From positions 436,001 to 500,000 of the forward strand of contig JAQFVV010000233.1 of assembly GCA_028023455.1 (NCBI GenBank): DNA of 64,000 nucleotides, given 5' to 3'. The notes under the pieces were generated by a model, which saw only the letters and a program-made list of their open reading frames with translations, was not told the origin of the DNA and made no database searches. Source of the stretch: Epiperipatus broadwayi. Lineage: Eukaryota; Onychophora; Udeonychophora; Euonychophora; Peripatidae. Below are positions 1 through 12,379 of this stretch, in pieces. The translations under genes and the position numbers were made by a program. Each line of letters opens with the position of its first letter. The first letter of the stretch is position 1.

Positions 1-37
<37 letters not shown>
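1..37. repeat. (TA)n microsatellite
   Basis: Uninterrupted TA dinucleotides run from the window edge up to the inverted repeat that follows. The array is cut by the window start, so its true length is unknown. Many elements in this window are flanked by TA runs, which makes exact target-site duplications hard to read. Confidence 0.95.
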
Positions 38-40
<3 letters not shown>

Positions 41-41
<1 letters not shown>

Positions 42-868
42 GAGATCTGAACTTAGAATTTTCAGTCTATATTCATTCTCCACTCCAATTTGAAACAACT
101 GATTCACATGACCACATACATGTGAAAAAGATAAATGATACCCAATATACATATTTCTGCAGAGCCTGCACTCATCAGTTGGGCCAGTTCATAATCTCTC
201 ACACCTATATACAATCAGTGGATGACTTATATTAAGATAGCAATACTTTAAACTTTAAAGGATAGAATTCCATCTTTTCAACCTTCCAACAATTCATTCA
301 TCTATTTCATTGAAAAAACAATGATGAAATACTCAAATCCTTTGTGTATGTGATATTGTACTCATATCCACGTAAATATTACATCAATATAATCTCTCAT
401 ATTATTGGACTATAATGTATTGTTTTATATTAATAGGAGAGGGTTGGGCTGGACTTATACTATGATGTAACCTATTTCTAAGGCAACACATAATTAACCC
501 ATTTATTATACTGGGGTTAGATTAATATAATGTCTAAATGGGTATGACTACAATATCAAATCCACCGAGGGCTTTGAGCATTCAATCATTGGTTTTTCAA
601 TGAAATTGAAAATTGAATTGTTGGAAGGGTCAGCAGACTGAATCCTGTCCATTAAAGTTTAAGAAATTGCTATCTTAATATAAGCTAAGCACTGATTGTA
701 TATAGGTGTGGTAGATTATGAATTGGATCAACAGATAATTGGTGATTCTATATGAAGTACATATTTTGGGGATCATTTATCTTTTTTTCACATGTTGGTC
801 ATGTGTATCCGATGTTTGAGATGGAGTAGATGATGAATATGGGCTGAAAATCCTAAGTTCAAATCCCT
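41..868. repeat. Long diverged inverted repeat (foldback element)
   Basis: The left arm (about 41-420) and right arm (about 485-868) are reverse complements of each other with scattered mismatches and small indels, leaving a centre of only about 60 bp. Shared blocks include TGAACTTAGAATTTTCAG at 48-65 (inverted near 843-860) and the stretch around 205-245, which recurs inverted near 660-690. TA runs lie on both sides (1-37 and about 914-927), compatible with insertion into TA-rich DNA. A third, partial copy lies near 47110-47225, which shows this is a dispersed family and not a one-off palindrome. No coding potential was seen. Confidence 0.8.
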
Positions 869-869
869 T

Positions 870-3390
870 TATTTACTATAGTAAAGATTCAATATAATCA
901 ATGAAAAGATTAATTATATATATATATACGTCCTTTAGCAATGAAGAAAATATTTGAACGATTGTAGATGGCCATTAATGATTGCAAAACAATTTTTATT
1001 ATAACTCTTATTACTAGTTCTGAAATATATTTAGTTTTCTACCAATAAAACAGCAATTATTTCAAGTCTGTGTTAACGTGACTTTTTTAGAATAAATTCA
1101 AACACCAACTATATTTTTGGATAAATTGCTTTGAAGTTTTTAAGCTTTTAAAACTCAAGATAATCATTAAGAAGTGTTTCACTTTTCTGAAATAAAGAAG
1201 AATCAAAGCTAACTTTCAACACAAAACTATTTGGAAAAATTATTTCAAGTTTATTTGCAATCAAAAGTAGAACTTTGCAAATAGATAACTTCAATCAATC
1301 TTTCTAAAACTCTTCTCTCTAATAAAGCTTCATTTTTTTTTTGTTTCTTTGTCATCAATCATTTCTATAGCCATTATCAATTGTGAGACAATTTGCTTTT
1401 TACAACGGAAAATGATCAAAGCCAAGAACTATATACTGATTTTAGATAGATCTCTTTGATTTTTTTTTAATTATTAATAAAAGATAAAAGGGAAAAAAAC
1501 GTATATAATTACTAATATTGTTTGTTAACACTCATTAAACCATCATCAGTATTATTTCACAGAGCATATTTTAGATTTTCTTTTAATGAAAAATTAAATT
1601 AAATTTTATGTAAGTACAACAAAAATTAAAAGTCATATAAAATGATTGTTGATAAAAAAAAAAACCAAGATAAAAATCATAAGATTTTTCTGTGTTGTAA
1701 TAGCATTTATCTCATATGCTTACATCAACGACTTAAATCAACAAGTGAAACCTGGAATTGTTTTCAGATTACTGATGATTTTCATTCAATCCCTAGTCAG
1801 TGTAACCAATAAACCAGTTATTGATTGATAAAAAAATATCTAATTATTCTTAACTACAAATGAGCATGTTTGATTGTTATCTACAAACTGTATCTCATAC
1901 TACACTATCAGGTAATTATGATATCTAATAAACAAATGCTCATTAAAAAAAAACATAGTAAGTCTATGTTTACTAGACTAGGTTCAAATAGCAAACTACA
2001 TAAAAAAGAAGAAAAATTTATATGCTTGGCAGCAGTGACTGCAGGATGACTCATATAATTACTATAAAAAAAAGTGTAATCAAATAGTTATCATTTCTGA
2101 ATAGAATGTCATATTCATCACCAAATATTGACAAGACCACTAACTAATATAGAATCATATTGTCACAAGTTAGATATTGATGTGAATATTAGCATAAAAT
2201 TAAGCATGTGAATCAGTTTGTGATGACTCCTAGTTATTACAATGTCTTATTAAAATGTATGCTAAATTGAATAAATTCAAAGTTGAGCAGTAAACCATAA
2301 TTCTCTGCCTAAGAAATAGTAATCACTGATACCTAGTCTGTTGATAGCGAGCTCAGTAAAATAATTCAACAGACTACTGCTATTCTTTTCTTCCAAATAT
2401 TATTATACAAATAAGATCAATTACAATAGAAAGTCACCTCTGGCACATTATAGTTTTATATTTTAAATAAACTATCACTTAAGCGATATATATATAATTT
2501 TATCTGCAATTTTTTGGAGTCCAAGTAACAATGACAATGTTGCATATATTTTAAAGTCCTAAATAAAATTAAATTTATATCAAATTCAATTTTTTCACTT
2601 GTAATACTATAAATATTGAAATGAATTTTAAAAAAAACTTGTCTGGAAATTCCAAGTCTATTTATTATTTTAAAGAGAAAAGAAACTAATTATGCAATTT
2701 AATATTTTTTTTCTATATCAAAATGGATTAACAAAAAAAAAGTTTTACTTGTAAGTGCATATAAACCATAGTTTGTATAAGCAATCAAATATATTCCAAA
2801 GATAAATAATATTTTTTTAGGTTTTGATGTTCATCAGTGCATTCCTCATTTCAACTCTATCTAGGTATGTATTTCAATGTCAATTTCCACTCTTAAGATA
2901 AACTAAAAGTATCTAAAACCTGAATTTTCTTGTCAACATTTTCAGCTCAGTATCTTTTATCATACAACTCTTACACAAAGTGAAGATTGGTTTGTGTCCA
3001 TTTTTAATTTCTTGTAGAAGGGTGAATAATCACTGTAAGACAGATATACACTCTATAAGTTTTTTTGCTTTTTATCAGTGCATTCCTCATTTCAACTTCA
3101 CCATACTGCAAACATCCACCAGTATAGAAAATCAGACTATTATTATGTACACATTTTGCAAACAATCTTTAATTCTTCCAATAACTTAAAGTTATCAAAC
3201 ACTTAAATCTCCAAGCCCAAGTTAAGAACTTGATATCTTTCATTACATCACTTTTATGTAAAAGAAGAACTAGTTAAAATCTTTCATTGACAATCTTTAC
3301 TTTTATAAATTCCTATGCAGTCAAAAACTTATAAAAAAAATATTTATTTAAAAATTCATTTAATATTTCACTTTTAAACTTTCATAATTA
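870..3390. other. AT-rich DNA without recognised gene
   Basis: I see only AT-rich, stop-dense sequence here. A 24-bp block is present twice as an exact direct repeat, at 2833-2856 and 3074-3097, 241 bp apart. A 60-codon open frame at 1646-1828 looks like chance: it starts in poly-A, has no recognisable motif and has no partner. Confidence 0.6.
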
Positions 3391-5473
3391 ACATCATCAC
3401 TTTCAAGATCTACTTCTGGATGATCTTCCTGAGTATAATCCAATTTTTCCAATACATAGCCTCTCTTCTCCACATAATACCAGAAAACTTACTTATTGCA
3501 TCCATCCATCTGCCATGTAGTCTATTTTCAGAATTTTTATGAATCATCCAAGCCTGATTTAAAGCTTTTAACAGTTCATTTATTATCATCTTTTCGAATA
3601 ATATGTCCAGCCTAGCTCCATTTTATTGCTTTAATTCTTTCAATGATGTGACTGATAATTGTTTGAATTCTCACCTACATATTTCAGTTTCAATCACTTC
3701 TTCTTACTAACATATATCTTTTAATATTTTATTGAATGGTCTGAAGGCCCTGTATAACTCTTCTGTTACACATGCATATTTCATGTTAGTCTGCTAGTTT
3801 GTGATGACAGTATTTTAGTTATAATTATATATTGACCTATTTCCATTATGTAATATTGATTGTTAAATATCTTTAGAAAAATTTGAACTTGATTTAAACT
3901 TTTCAAATGCATTCAGCCATTTGTAGTAGAACAATTCATAATAAATATTTTCAGAGGATTATTTTCCTTTGAAACATAAATCTTTGGATTCTCGAATAAT
4001 ACATTTAAGGTGATGCTAATATGAACTAAGCTATTTTGTCGAAAGCAATAATCAATAAAAATTCCATGCACTTATCCATGATGGTCTTGATTTCTCCATT
4101 TTTTTCTAAGGGCCAAATTAATGAATGGTCTCTAAATATTATAAATTATCACACTAGACTGACTTATGATGTGATTTGCTATTGTATGTATAGAGAAGAA
4201 AATTTAAAGCTGTCACATGACAATTGTAAATAAGCCATAAATTATAATGTTTGGAAAACACTAATTAACCTTGCTCCTAGGAAAAGTGAGAAATTAAGAG
4301 AACCTTCACAGACAAATAAATCAAATTTCTAAGAAATACTGCCTCTGATAGAATTGTCAAATTAATTAAATATTATCTTAAATTTAATATTCATGAAGTT
4401 AAAAATCCCCGGTTTGATTCCAATGCTAGTATTGTAATTGGTCAAACCAGCAACACCTAAAGAAGAGGTAAAATAATACCACTCAAAATGATGGGTTATA
4501 TATTAACTTGTGTGCTAATGAAGTTTGACTTTTCTAAATATATTTAACAATTAATAATAGGCAGTGGAAATGATCCAACATATTATTACAAATAGACATA
4601 TTTCCTTTTAATTTAAAATTATTTCTACCAAAAACATTGATTTTATCCACTGTTTTTTATCTGTATTAAAAATCTGACCAAAGTATTTATAGAAATCTTT
4701 TACAATACCTTAGAATACAATTTAAATTTTTGACTGTCCATTTATCATCATTTCTTCTAGTATAATTCTTTCAATCATATCAGAGATGAAAACTGTTTGT
4801 TTGCTCAACTTATGTATTTCAGTGGTCCAAGTCTATATTTCTCTTAAGTGTCTAAGTCTCAGATCCATAAATAAAAATTAGCAACACACATATATTAAAA
4901 ACATTCATTTCCAAACATATAATTTCATTTTATTATTACCAAAAGCACTCCACACAAGTTTACTACTATTACTAACTTTGACCATTATATTTCCATCTGT
5001 ATTAATAATCTAATCAAAGTGTTTGTAAATGTTAACTTTTCCAGTTCATGATTATCAATCTTTATTTTCATTTTCTATGAAAATTTACTGAATATTATTT
5101 TAATGTTTTTAGTATTTATCTGTAGTCATACCATCTTACTTTCATCTCAGCCATATCATCTGCCAAATCTAGATGACTTAAAGAATCTCCATTTACTTTT
5201 ACTTCCTTAGCTTCCCATTTTAATATACAAGATACTAATTGCAAAACTGCTGTGAAAAGTTTTGGAAATGTGCCTTCTTAATGTTAATCCTCTTTGTATT
5301 ATCATGTAATCTAATCACTGCTTTTGCATTTTAATAAATATTCTTTAGAACATGAATTTCCCAAATCTATATCCGAATAATCAAAAGCTTTAATCATGAG
5401 GAAAATGCATGTAGAATCAAATGATTTTTTAAATACTATAAATTAAAAGCATAATACCAACTCATATATATAT
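3390..5473 (-). pseudogene. RTE-type LINE relic, C-terminal half of RT and 3' end
   Basis: Minus-strand translation, with frame changes and stops, follows the C-terminal part of RTE-like reverse transcriptases in the correct order. Around 5400-5440 FKKSFDS corresponds to the usual YEKAFDS. Around 5230-5270 TFPKLFTAVLQLV matches the SPKLFTAALE region. Around 5150-5215 comes VNGDSLSHLDLADDMAE, the palm box that normally reads FADD. Near 4830-4900 FIYGSET corresponds to the conserved YGSETW, and near 3480-3530 GRWMDAI is the C-terminal conserved segment. The ancestral element would be a non-LTR retrotransposon with an APE-type endonuclease and RT. It is dead: several stops and frameshifts. It continues on the far side of the inserted element as 8034-9880. 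Confidence 0.85.
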
Positions 5474-8033
5474 ATTGAAACAGTAAGATTCGTATTCGAA
5501 TCTTAAGTTTCACCTTTTTTTGTTGTCTCTCACTGACCGGTCTATCCCGCCCAAATTTAAACTTTTTGGTATCAAATTGTGTGTGTAGCAATATTAAAAA
5601 TGTATAAATATATGTAGAATTCAGCATAAACACGCACACATTTCGATCTCAAATTAAACCATAAAATAATATAATTTAGATTTCTTTTAGTTATATAATT
5701 TTGTATAATTTTAATCATTTATTTTGGATTATAAAGTTCGTATTTATTGCTTTGTTTAAATTTCATTTAATAATAATTCTAAAAAAATCTGATGTAATAT
5801 TTAATTAAAAGTTAAAATAATCTTATGTTCCCTTTTTGTCTTTGAAATTTAAAAGCATTGGTCAGTGATAGATAATAGATTAATTAAAGAAAAATTCCCC
5901 AAAGTATAATTAGTAAATGTAAAATGTAAACAATAGAACGGCAGCTTTCTTTAATTAAAAATCAACAAAATGCATTGATTATCCTCAGGGCAGATTAAGT
6001 AGAACCTAAAAATACCTTAACAAAAATGTGAAGGATCAAGATAAAAAAAGAGGCCATCTTAGACTTGCTGGAGACATTCACTTAAACTTTAGCTTTGCTC
6101 TCGATCACTGAGAGTCTCCAAAAATATAAAATAATTTGTTCCTGCCAAGGTATGACCGAGTAAAGCACCTAGATTATTCTCCATCGGGAGATGGCCTATC
6201 GGATGCCGAACTTTCCATTGCCCATCATAAATTCACCATGAAGATCTGCTGTCTGAAATAAATGAGAAAGCTGCTGCTGCTGTGAAAGTAAATGAAATAT
6301 CTAAATACAAGAAAGAAGTGCCACTCGTGAACTTTTTGCTGCTAAACTAATGGAATCAGAAAACTTCTTATAAAACAGGTACCTGTCTGTGTTCAAACTC
6401 TAGAGTACTCTAATAATATGCTATAGCTCTTCTTCATACTACTTATCTAAATTATAAAATGTAAAAACTACCATATGTATAACTAAAACTGAATAATTAA
6501 CTTAATGTGTAAATTTCTCTAATAATCTAGCTTACCTCACTCTAGCTTTCTTGGGTGCGTATTTCTATAATCTATATTTTTATCTATAGTTATTATTTAA
6601 TTATTGCATGCTCATAATTGTCTCAAATTTCAAAGTTTAAATCTATGATCGCTTAAAACAATGAATGCGTGTCCAATTTTCATTAATATTTACTTTCCTA
6701 ACTAACTTTACTTTCATATAAATCGACACGCATTCAGTGCATCATTATTGTAATGCAGGGTCTACTACTTCGCAAATGGCTGGCATATTAGTTGTAATAA
6801 CTCCCAGTTTATATATATTTTGTATTTATTAAATTTAATGAATAATTCTAGAAAATCCCATTTCTTTGAGAGTCGCCAGAGTTCTTTAGTAAATGTTGGT
6901 AATGTAGGGCCAAGTCAGAAATCTATTTAAATCTCATCATAACTGTTTATACTTATACATGTGTTACGTTTTAAAGACGCGATGATCTATTCTGCCGTAA
7001 ATATTCCAGATTCTCCAGGGTTGAAATTAACCCCAGTCATCCTACACAAGTGGACCTAATAAATGCTCCCGTAGGATTTGACCTGTCATGCAGCCAGCTG
7101 GCAAATTGCGACATGGACCGCTTGTCCCTGGTTATGCTTATGTGACACCTTACTTCGTCGGGCCGAGGCAGAGACCAGCCTGACAGTCTTATAAACTCAT
7201 TCGCGGCATTGCAGTTTCAATATACTGCCATTCCATATCGCCTTTGTAAAGCGTACCACATGTTCCTTCACTTAATTTTATTATTCTATATATCACTCCG
7301 CCTCTGCATTATCTTCATAATTCACTCTCAAATAAATGTTTGCCCTTAGTTATACATAAATATTGTAATTAAATAAATATATGTCTGCCATTACTCTTAT
7401 AACCCATACTTTAGACTCTTGCATTGCAAAGGTATAAATCCCTCCAGGCATGCATTAGAAATACTCACTCGAGAATTTTAGGTAGCTAGATTACGCCTTC
7501 AAATAAATGTATTCCTTTTGTAAACATTACAGTATCGGAAATACCACTACTAAAATCCTCAATATAAAATAAGGTCTAAATAAATAAATGTATTCTTTAA
7601 AATATAATCATGTTGCAAATCCCGCTACTGAAGCTGTTAGTCCATAAAATATTATTAGATTGTTTTATTAAAATGTATTAATAAATAATTTTAAACTATA
7701 TGTTTGCAGTTACGTTTCATTTATTCGATACCCATTCTATATAATATTTCATCGATTATGTAAATATGAATGTTTAATTAATATTAGTTTGGTTATTGGC
7801 TAACTCAAGAATAAAATCATGAGTCTCTTGCATATCCCTGACCACCGTGCCTAAGGAAATATTTACTAATGTCGCATCAGATGCGTTGTTTCGTGGATTG
7901 TATTGTGGAACCGATAAACTATGTTCGAACTCAGTACCACGGGTGGCTTCGCTACTTGATGGTGCTGCTGTTCTGTATGGTGGTCGAATTCTGCACTATG
8001 TTTAAGAGTCATACGTTTTCTGACCGTTACAAT
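5474..8033. mobile_element. TIR DNA transposon of unrecognised superfamily (element A), inserted in LINE
   Basis: The two ends are inverted repeats of about 33 bp. The left end starts ATTGAAACAGTAAGA; the reverse complement of the right end starts ATTGTAACGGTCAGA; the similarity continues through CGTAT and CTTAA. Both ends are embedded in (TA)n, so the target duplication is ambiguous (TA up to about 9 bp). The insertion is proven by the host: the LINE reverse transcriptase reads continuously if 5474-8033 is removed. The interior is richer in G+C and CpG than its surroundings, for example 7060-7250. It contains coding-like pieces but no intact transposase that I can recognise, so it may be non-autonomous or carry a degraded, intron-containing gene. 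The end sequences do not match the classical hAT, mariner, piggyBac or P termini I know. Confidence 0.75.
6140..6378 (+). pseudogene. Coding-like, exon-like segment inside element A
   Basis: This stretch uses codons unlike the surrounding AT-rich DNA. One frame reads YSPSGDGLSDAELSIAHH. A shifted frame reads LLSEINEKAAAAVKVNEISK, followed after one more shift by TRELFAAKLMESENFL, which looks alpha-helical and charged. A consensus-like splice donor (CAGGTACCT) follows at about 6377. I infer a decayed exon of a protein carried by the TIR element, or captured by it. I do not recognise the family and assign no function. A chance open frame is possible but less likely given the composition. Confidence 0.35.
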
Positions 8034-8559
8034 ATATATATATATTATTTCTATAATTTCTCTTAATATTTAAAAAATAAACCACTGTATTAAAATTACT
8101 TTTAAATCAAACTTCTTCTTTTGATTGGTTAGAAAACAAAGTTTGTTATATATGAATTGTATTTAACTTGCTCAAAATCTTTCTATAGAAGTGATAGAAG
8201 ACTGATATATCTATAATTTTTAATATTTTCTTTATTAACTTTGTTAAATATCAATATTACTACTACTTCACCCAACAATTGTTCTATTTCTTCTTTTGCT
8301 TCTTTTAAAATATCAATAATAATCCCATCATTTCCTGATGCTATTCTCTTCTTTGTAAGATATAAGTGCATGCCTTAGCTCTTCATTTCAAATACTTGGC
8401 AATTCAGATGTTGTAATGCTTTGTTTTATTGTTCTTTTAGTACTATATGATTTATTATAAAATTCTTCCAATATTTCATGATGTCATCTCTATTTTTTAG
8501 TAATAGTATAACTTTCATACCAATATCAATATGTGTTACTTTATGTTTCTGAGATTTGT

Positions 8560-8662
8560 ATTCTCTTCTATAGCTTTCAAATTCACAATTCACCATCATT
8601 TTCAATCATTATAATTCACAATTCATTATCATAATTTTCAACCATTATAATTCACAATTATA
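8560..8662. repeat. Short tandem repeat, unit about 38 bp
   Basis: The motif CATTATAATTCACAATTCA with spacers is repeated about 2.5 times, with units diverged by a few bases. It lies inside the LINE relic and explains part of the loss of reading frame there. Confidence 0.6.
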
Positions 8663-8944
8663 TTTTCTTATATTATTAACTCTTTTACTTGCCATTTTAC
8701 AAAACTCTTATAATTTTAAATATTTTCATGGATTATTTTTATAAATTGTTTTATACTTTCTTCATACATTGTTATGCCTTATTGAAATTTTATGGAAAAT
8801 TGTTGGTTTTTATATCTTTCTTGCAGTTCTTAATAAATTAATTGTTATCTTCTTAATTTCAGTCAAATCTGAAATGTCTTCAAAGCTTGTAAATATTTCA
8901 AAGTGATTTGCAAGTTGTAATTTAAACTACTTGAAGTATTATAT

Positions 8945-9101
8945 AAATATAATTTATCCAAACTTCAAATACTTTTAGCAAACTTTATTTGTACATACAC
9001 CTACGTTTCGACTGACCTGCAGTCTTCTTCAGAGTCGAAACGTAGGTGTATGTATAAATAAAGTTTGCTAAAAGTGTTTGAAGTTTGGATAAATTATATT
9101 T
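8945..9101. repeat. Near-perfect 157-bp palindrome with GTCGAAACGT core
   Basis: The arms 8945-9014 and 9033-9101 are reverse complements with only a few mismatches, around an 18-bp loop. The apex contains ACGTTTCGACT facing AGTCGAAACGT. The arms include AAATAAAGTTTGCTAAAAG. The palindrome interrupts the LINE relic, so it is probably a separate foldback or an inverted pair of 3' tails of another element. On the minus strand the loop reads CTGAAGA, a 5-bp hairpin (GACTG/CAGTC), then GAAAC. That resembles a hammerhead core with one extra A. Confidence 0.85.
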
Positions 9102-9899
9102 ATATGATATTACGGCAAACATAAAGAAAAGTGTGATTTTGGTAATATTTACTTGAAGTATTTTTAAACATTTATAAATATCAATTGTTAAATAGTTTTC
9201 TTCTCTCTAATATTGTCATATCTTACATCTCACTAATTGATGACTAGTTTCTTTATTCAATCTATTATACTCATTATAATCATGAAATACATATTTTCTG
9301 TTAGTCAAATTATAATCTGATTCAGTTATATCTTTGTTGGGATGACTCCATGCTTCCATATGTATTTCTACTTGACATTTTTCTCAAAAAGAGAATTCAT
9401 AATATGAAATTGTTGTTTTTTCTGCAAACTCAATAATGCTGTGTCCTTCTCATTTCTGTCATTATAACAATTTAACCACATTGCTTTCTTCTGTTAATCA
9501 TTTCCCCACTTCTAGAATTAAAATCTATCAAGATAATTTAAAAATACTGTGATTAAAAGCACCTTGTACATTCATATAAAAATTCTTTACTTTTTCATCA
9601 CAATAAGAAATTCTTAGGAAAACTTAAATTGGCTGCTAATAGTATCTTTCAATAATCTGAATAACTAATCTTTCCACTGAGTCTGATATACTAGCACTGT
9701 CTACAATGTTATTCTTTCATATTTTATTTGAAAAGAAGTCCACACCATACATTTGTACCTTTGTAGTAAAATATATGACTATTTTTTAAATCAACTGTCT
9801 CTTCATCTTTTCTTCTAACTTCACAAAGTTTAATATCTCATTTAATATAAAGTTTTTCCAATTCATATAATCTAATTTAAAAATAATTTGCATTTGTAA

Positions 9900-12050
9900 G
9901 TATGTAAATAAAAGATTGCCATCAAATACAGCCTTAGCTTGCAATCAGAAGATTCATAGCATGATCTGCCTTTAGCCACTAATCAATACCTTTGCTGACT
10001 ATAATCTCTTAGGAATAGAAATCATAATTTAGTTTTGTCTATCATGATTGTAAATATCTAAAATATATAAATATATCATTCACACCACATTTATCTTGCT
10101 TCAAGAAAACTTAACTGAAATTTCAGTTAAAAACTAACAGGCAACTGAGAAGAAATTTAATTTTAAGCTCAAAAGTAAAAGCCAGTAAAGTCACTCATTC
10201 TAGCTCATGGATGTTGGTGAGAAACCTATCTATATTTATTTACTATATGAATAATCACATCCTAACAATAGCTGCAGTGACAAGAATATATGGAGCAGAC
10301 ATTAGGAATTTGCCCTGCTTGGTTCCTTTAAGATCTTGAAGGGGAATTAATGAATCATCTTTCAATTAACAGCATTCATTTTTTATAGATCAATTAAAAT
10401 ATTTGTTTGCTTTCAATATTTACTTACATAATTAATTATATAAAGTTTAGATATGTTTAAAATTAGTGAAGACTATAAAGGATTTCATGACTTCTGTGGC
10501 ATTGGCTGAAAAAATATATATAAAAAAAAGCTAGCAGCTTATTATTAAGTTACAACTTTTTTTTTACTTAAAAAAAAATAATTGTATTATGAAAGTTAAC
10601 ATAATGACATTGATACTTTTTAAATTAAAACAGCAGCATAGCATATTTGTAAGGTAAAATAAAAAATTGAAATAGATAATTGAATATCCAGTATTAATAA
10701 TAAACACTGAGTGAAAGAATATCCTAAAATAAATAAAATTATAAAGAATATCTAGTTTTAAATAAAGGATAAATAAAATTTAGAAGAAAAAAAAGTTTAA
10801 ATATCCTGAATTGGATAAATATATTTTAAAAAAAAAAAAGCTTAACATAAACTTTGGTTATTAATTCTTATCATGAAAATTCTTAAAGATATGCTATTAT
10901 ATAGAATATGTCATTGACTACAAATTATTAAAATATTTTAATTTATACATTTAACAAAAACAATATTACTGGTTGAATGCTGTTATTCTGAAAACTGTTG
11001 ATTCTTGACTATTTTGGGGAAAAAAAATTTCATGAAAAATGAACAAAATCCCACAAATAATTATTATCATTTAAAAAAAAAACATTTAAAAAATATTCCT
11101 GCATTAGTTACTTTAAAAATATAAATAACGTTTTAAAAAATGTTTCATCAGCACTAATTGAACAAAATCAAATGTAATTTATTAGCATAATTTAAATATA
11201 ACTTAATAGCATAACTCATTAAACAAAATGTATTAATAAAAATTATTTAAAATAGATTAATTATTTTTTTCATTAATACTCATATTTATTTGAATGCAAA
11301 TAAATTTTGCACTGTATATATAACCAAAAATTCAACCTTTTTAATAATGTTTATTAACTGGATACATGTTGACATAAAAGTGATGACTATCTTTACTTCC
11401 CTGCTATTTTGACAATAAATATTTACCATAGAAATGCAAACTTGCTTTTATATTTTGCATTCAGTTGCAACTCAGTAACAAATAAAATGAATTGCCTTTT
11501 ATAATTTAATTTTTTCATAAATAAATTTCTCAGTGTAAATTTAAGTCCACCTTAGTGAAATCAACATTAGTGTTTTTATGCTGATATTTCTTTTAGCATA
11601 GAGCTGCATATTGTGGACTTAATCAGTGAAGTACTGAATAGCTTCATGCTCTCAGATCTAACCGCTTCAGCTTCACCTATTTATATAGAAAGTAGGTTGA
11701 AGTAAAGAAGGGTTCCCCTCTTTTCTTCCAATGCATAAGCTTGTGTTTAAGACCTGTAGAGGTCCCTACCTTCGCATTTTCAACTGCACGTGCTTTAGGT
11801 TTATTGCCTTAATAAATATTATAAACTGATTTCATAACAATTCATTTTTTTTCATAAGAATATCTAAGAATACTATAAATATAATATAACAATTTGTCAA
11901 TTGTTAAAACAGAGACTCTTTAATAAATTAATAATTAAATAACTAACATTTCCAAATGCTTTCAACTTCTATGAGTCCTTATCAAGGCAATATAAAAAAT
12001 TATATTTTCTCCTAGGCAATAAATTCAACATTTCATTGTATTGGCCAGGA
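9900..12050. other. AT-rich DNA without recognised gene
   Basis: No open frame or repeat family recognised. Around 11590-11820 the sequence is less AT-rich and looks like an old dispersed repeat, but I could not assign it. Confidence 0.5.
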
Positions 12051-12059
12051 ACAACTAAT

Positions 12060-12375
12060 CAGAAAGCTGGTTAATTTTGAATTCATAGCACAAGATCAAT
12101 TTTATATAAGATATGATTCTTCAATCTTGCATTTTTTATCATGTGTTTCATGCATTAATATTATAAAATCCTTTGGACTACATATATGACCTGTATTATT
12201 TTGGTGAACATAAAAAGCTGAATAAACTGTATCATCTTCTTTTGCTTTATTATACATATATTTATGTTATTGAAAGTGATATTTAATATTTGTTTTGGTT
12301 TCTCCAACATATATTGCACTACAATTTATTTGTGAGCATTTAATAGAATATACAACACTAAGAATACAAATGTTA
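12060..12375 (-). pseudogene. Penelope-like element fragment, GIY-YIG endonuclease domain
   Basis: Minus-strand translation gives VYSIKCSQINCSAIYVGET around 12290-12350, the GIY-YIG signature of Penelope-like retroelements (usually YxIxCxxCxxxYVGET). Lower down it gives SPKDFIILMHETHDKKCKIE around 12115-12165, which includes the conserved glutamate region of that nuclease. The reading frame shifts once between the two. The upstream RT could not be followed beyond about 12480. This is a dead 3' fragment of an element that would encode an RT-GIY-YIG polyprotein. Confidence 0.75.
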
Positions 12376-12379
12376 AACA

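Larger units (their letters stand above)
8034..9880 (-). pseudogene. RTE-type LINE relic, endonuclease and N-terminal half of RT
   Basis: This is the 5' part of the LINE whose 3' part is 3390-5473. Reading the minus strand from 9880 downward, DEKVKNFYMNVQGAFNHS (about 9560-9620) and DFNSRSG (near 9510-9530) correspond to the endonuclease region that normally ends GDFNAKVG. SHPNKDITESDYNLTNRKY (about 9290-9350) and SHQLVR (near 9235) correspond to the later endonuclease segments ending SDHRLV. At 8183-8371 an open frame reads GNDGIIIDILKEAKEE followed by NYRYISLLSLL, matching the PGxDGI and NYRPISLL boxes of the RT fingers. The frame then continues weakly to about 8040, where element A interrupts it. 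Stops and frameshifts make it non-functional. Confidence 0.85.
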
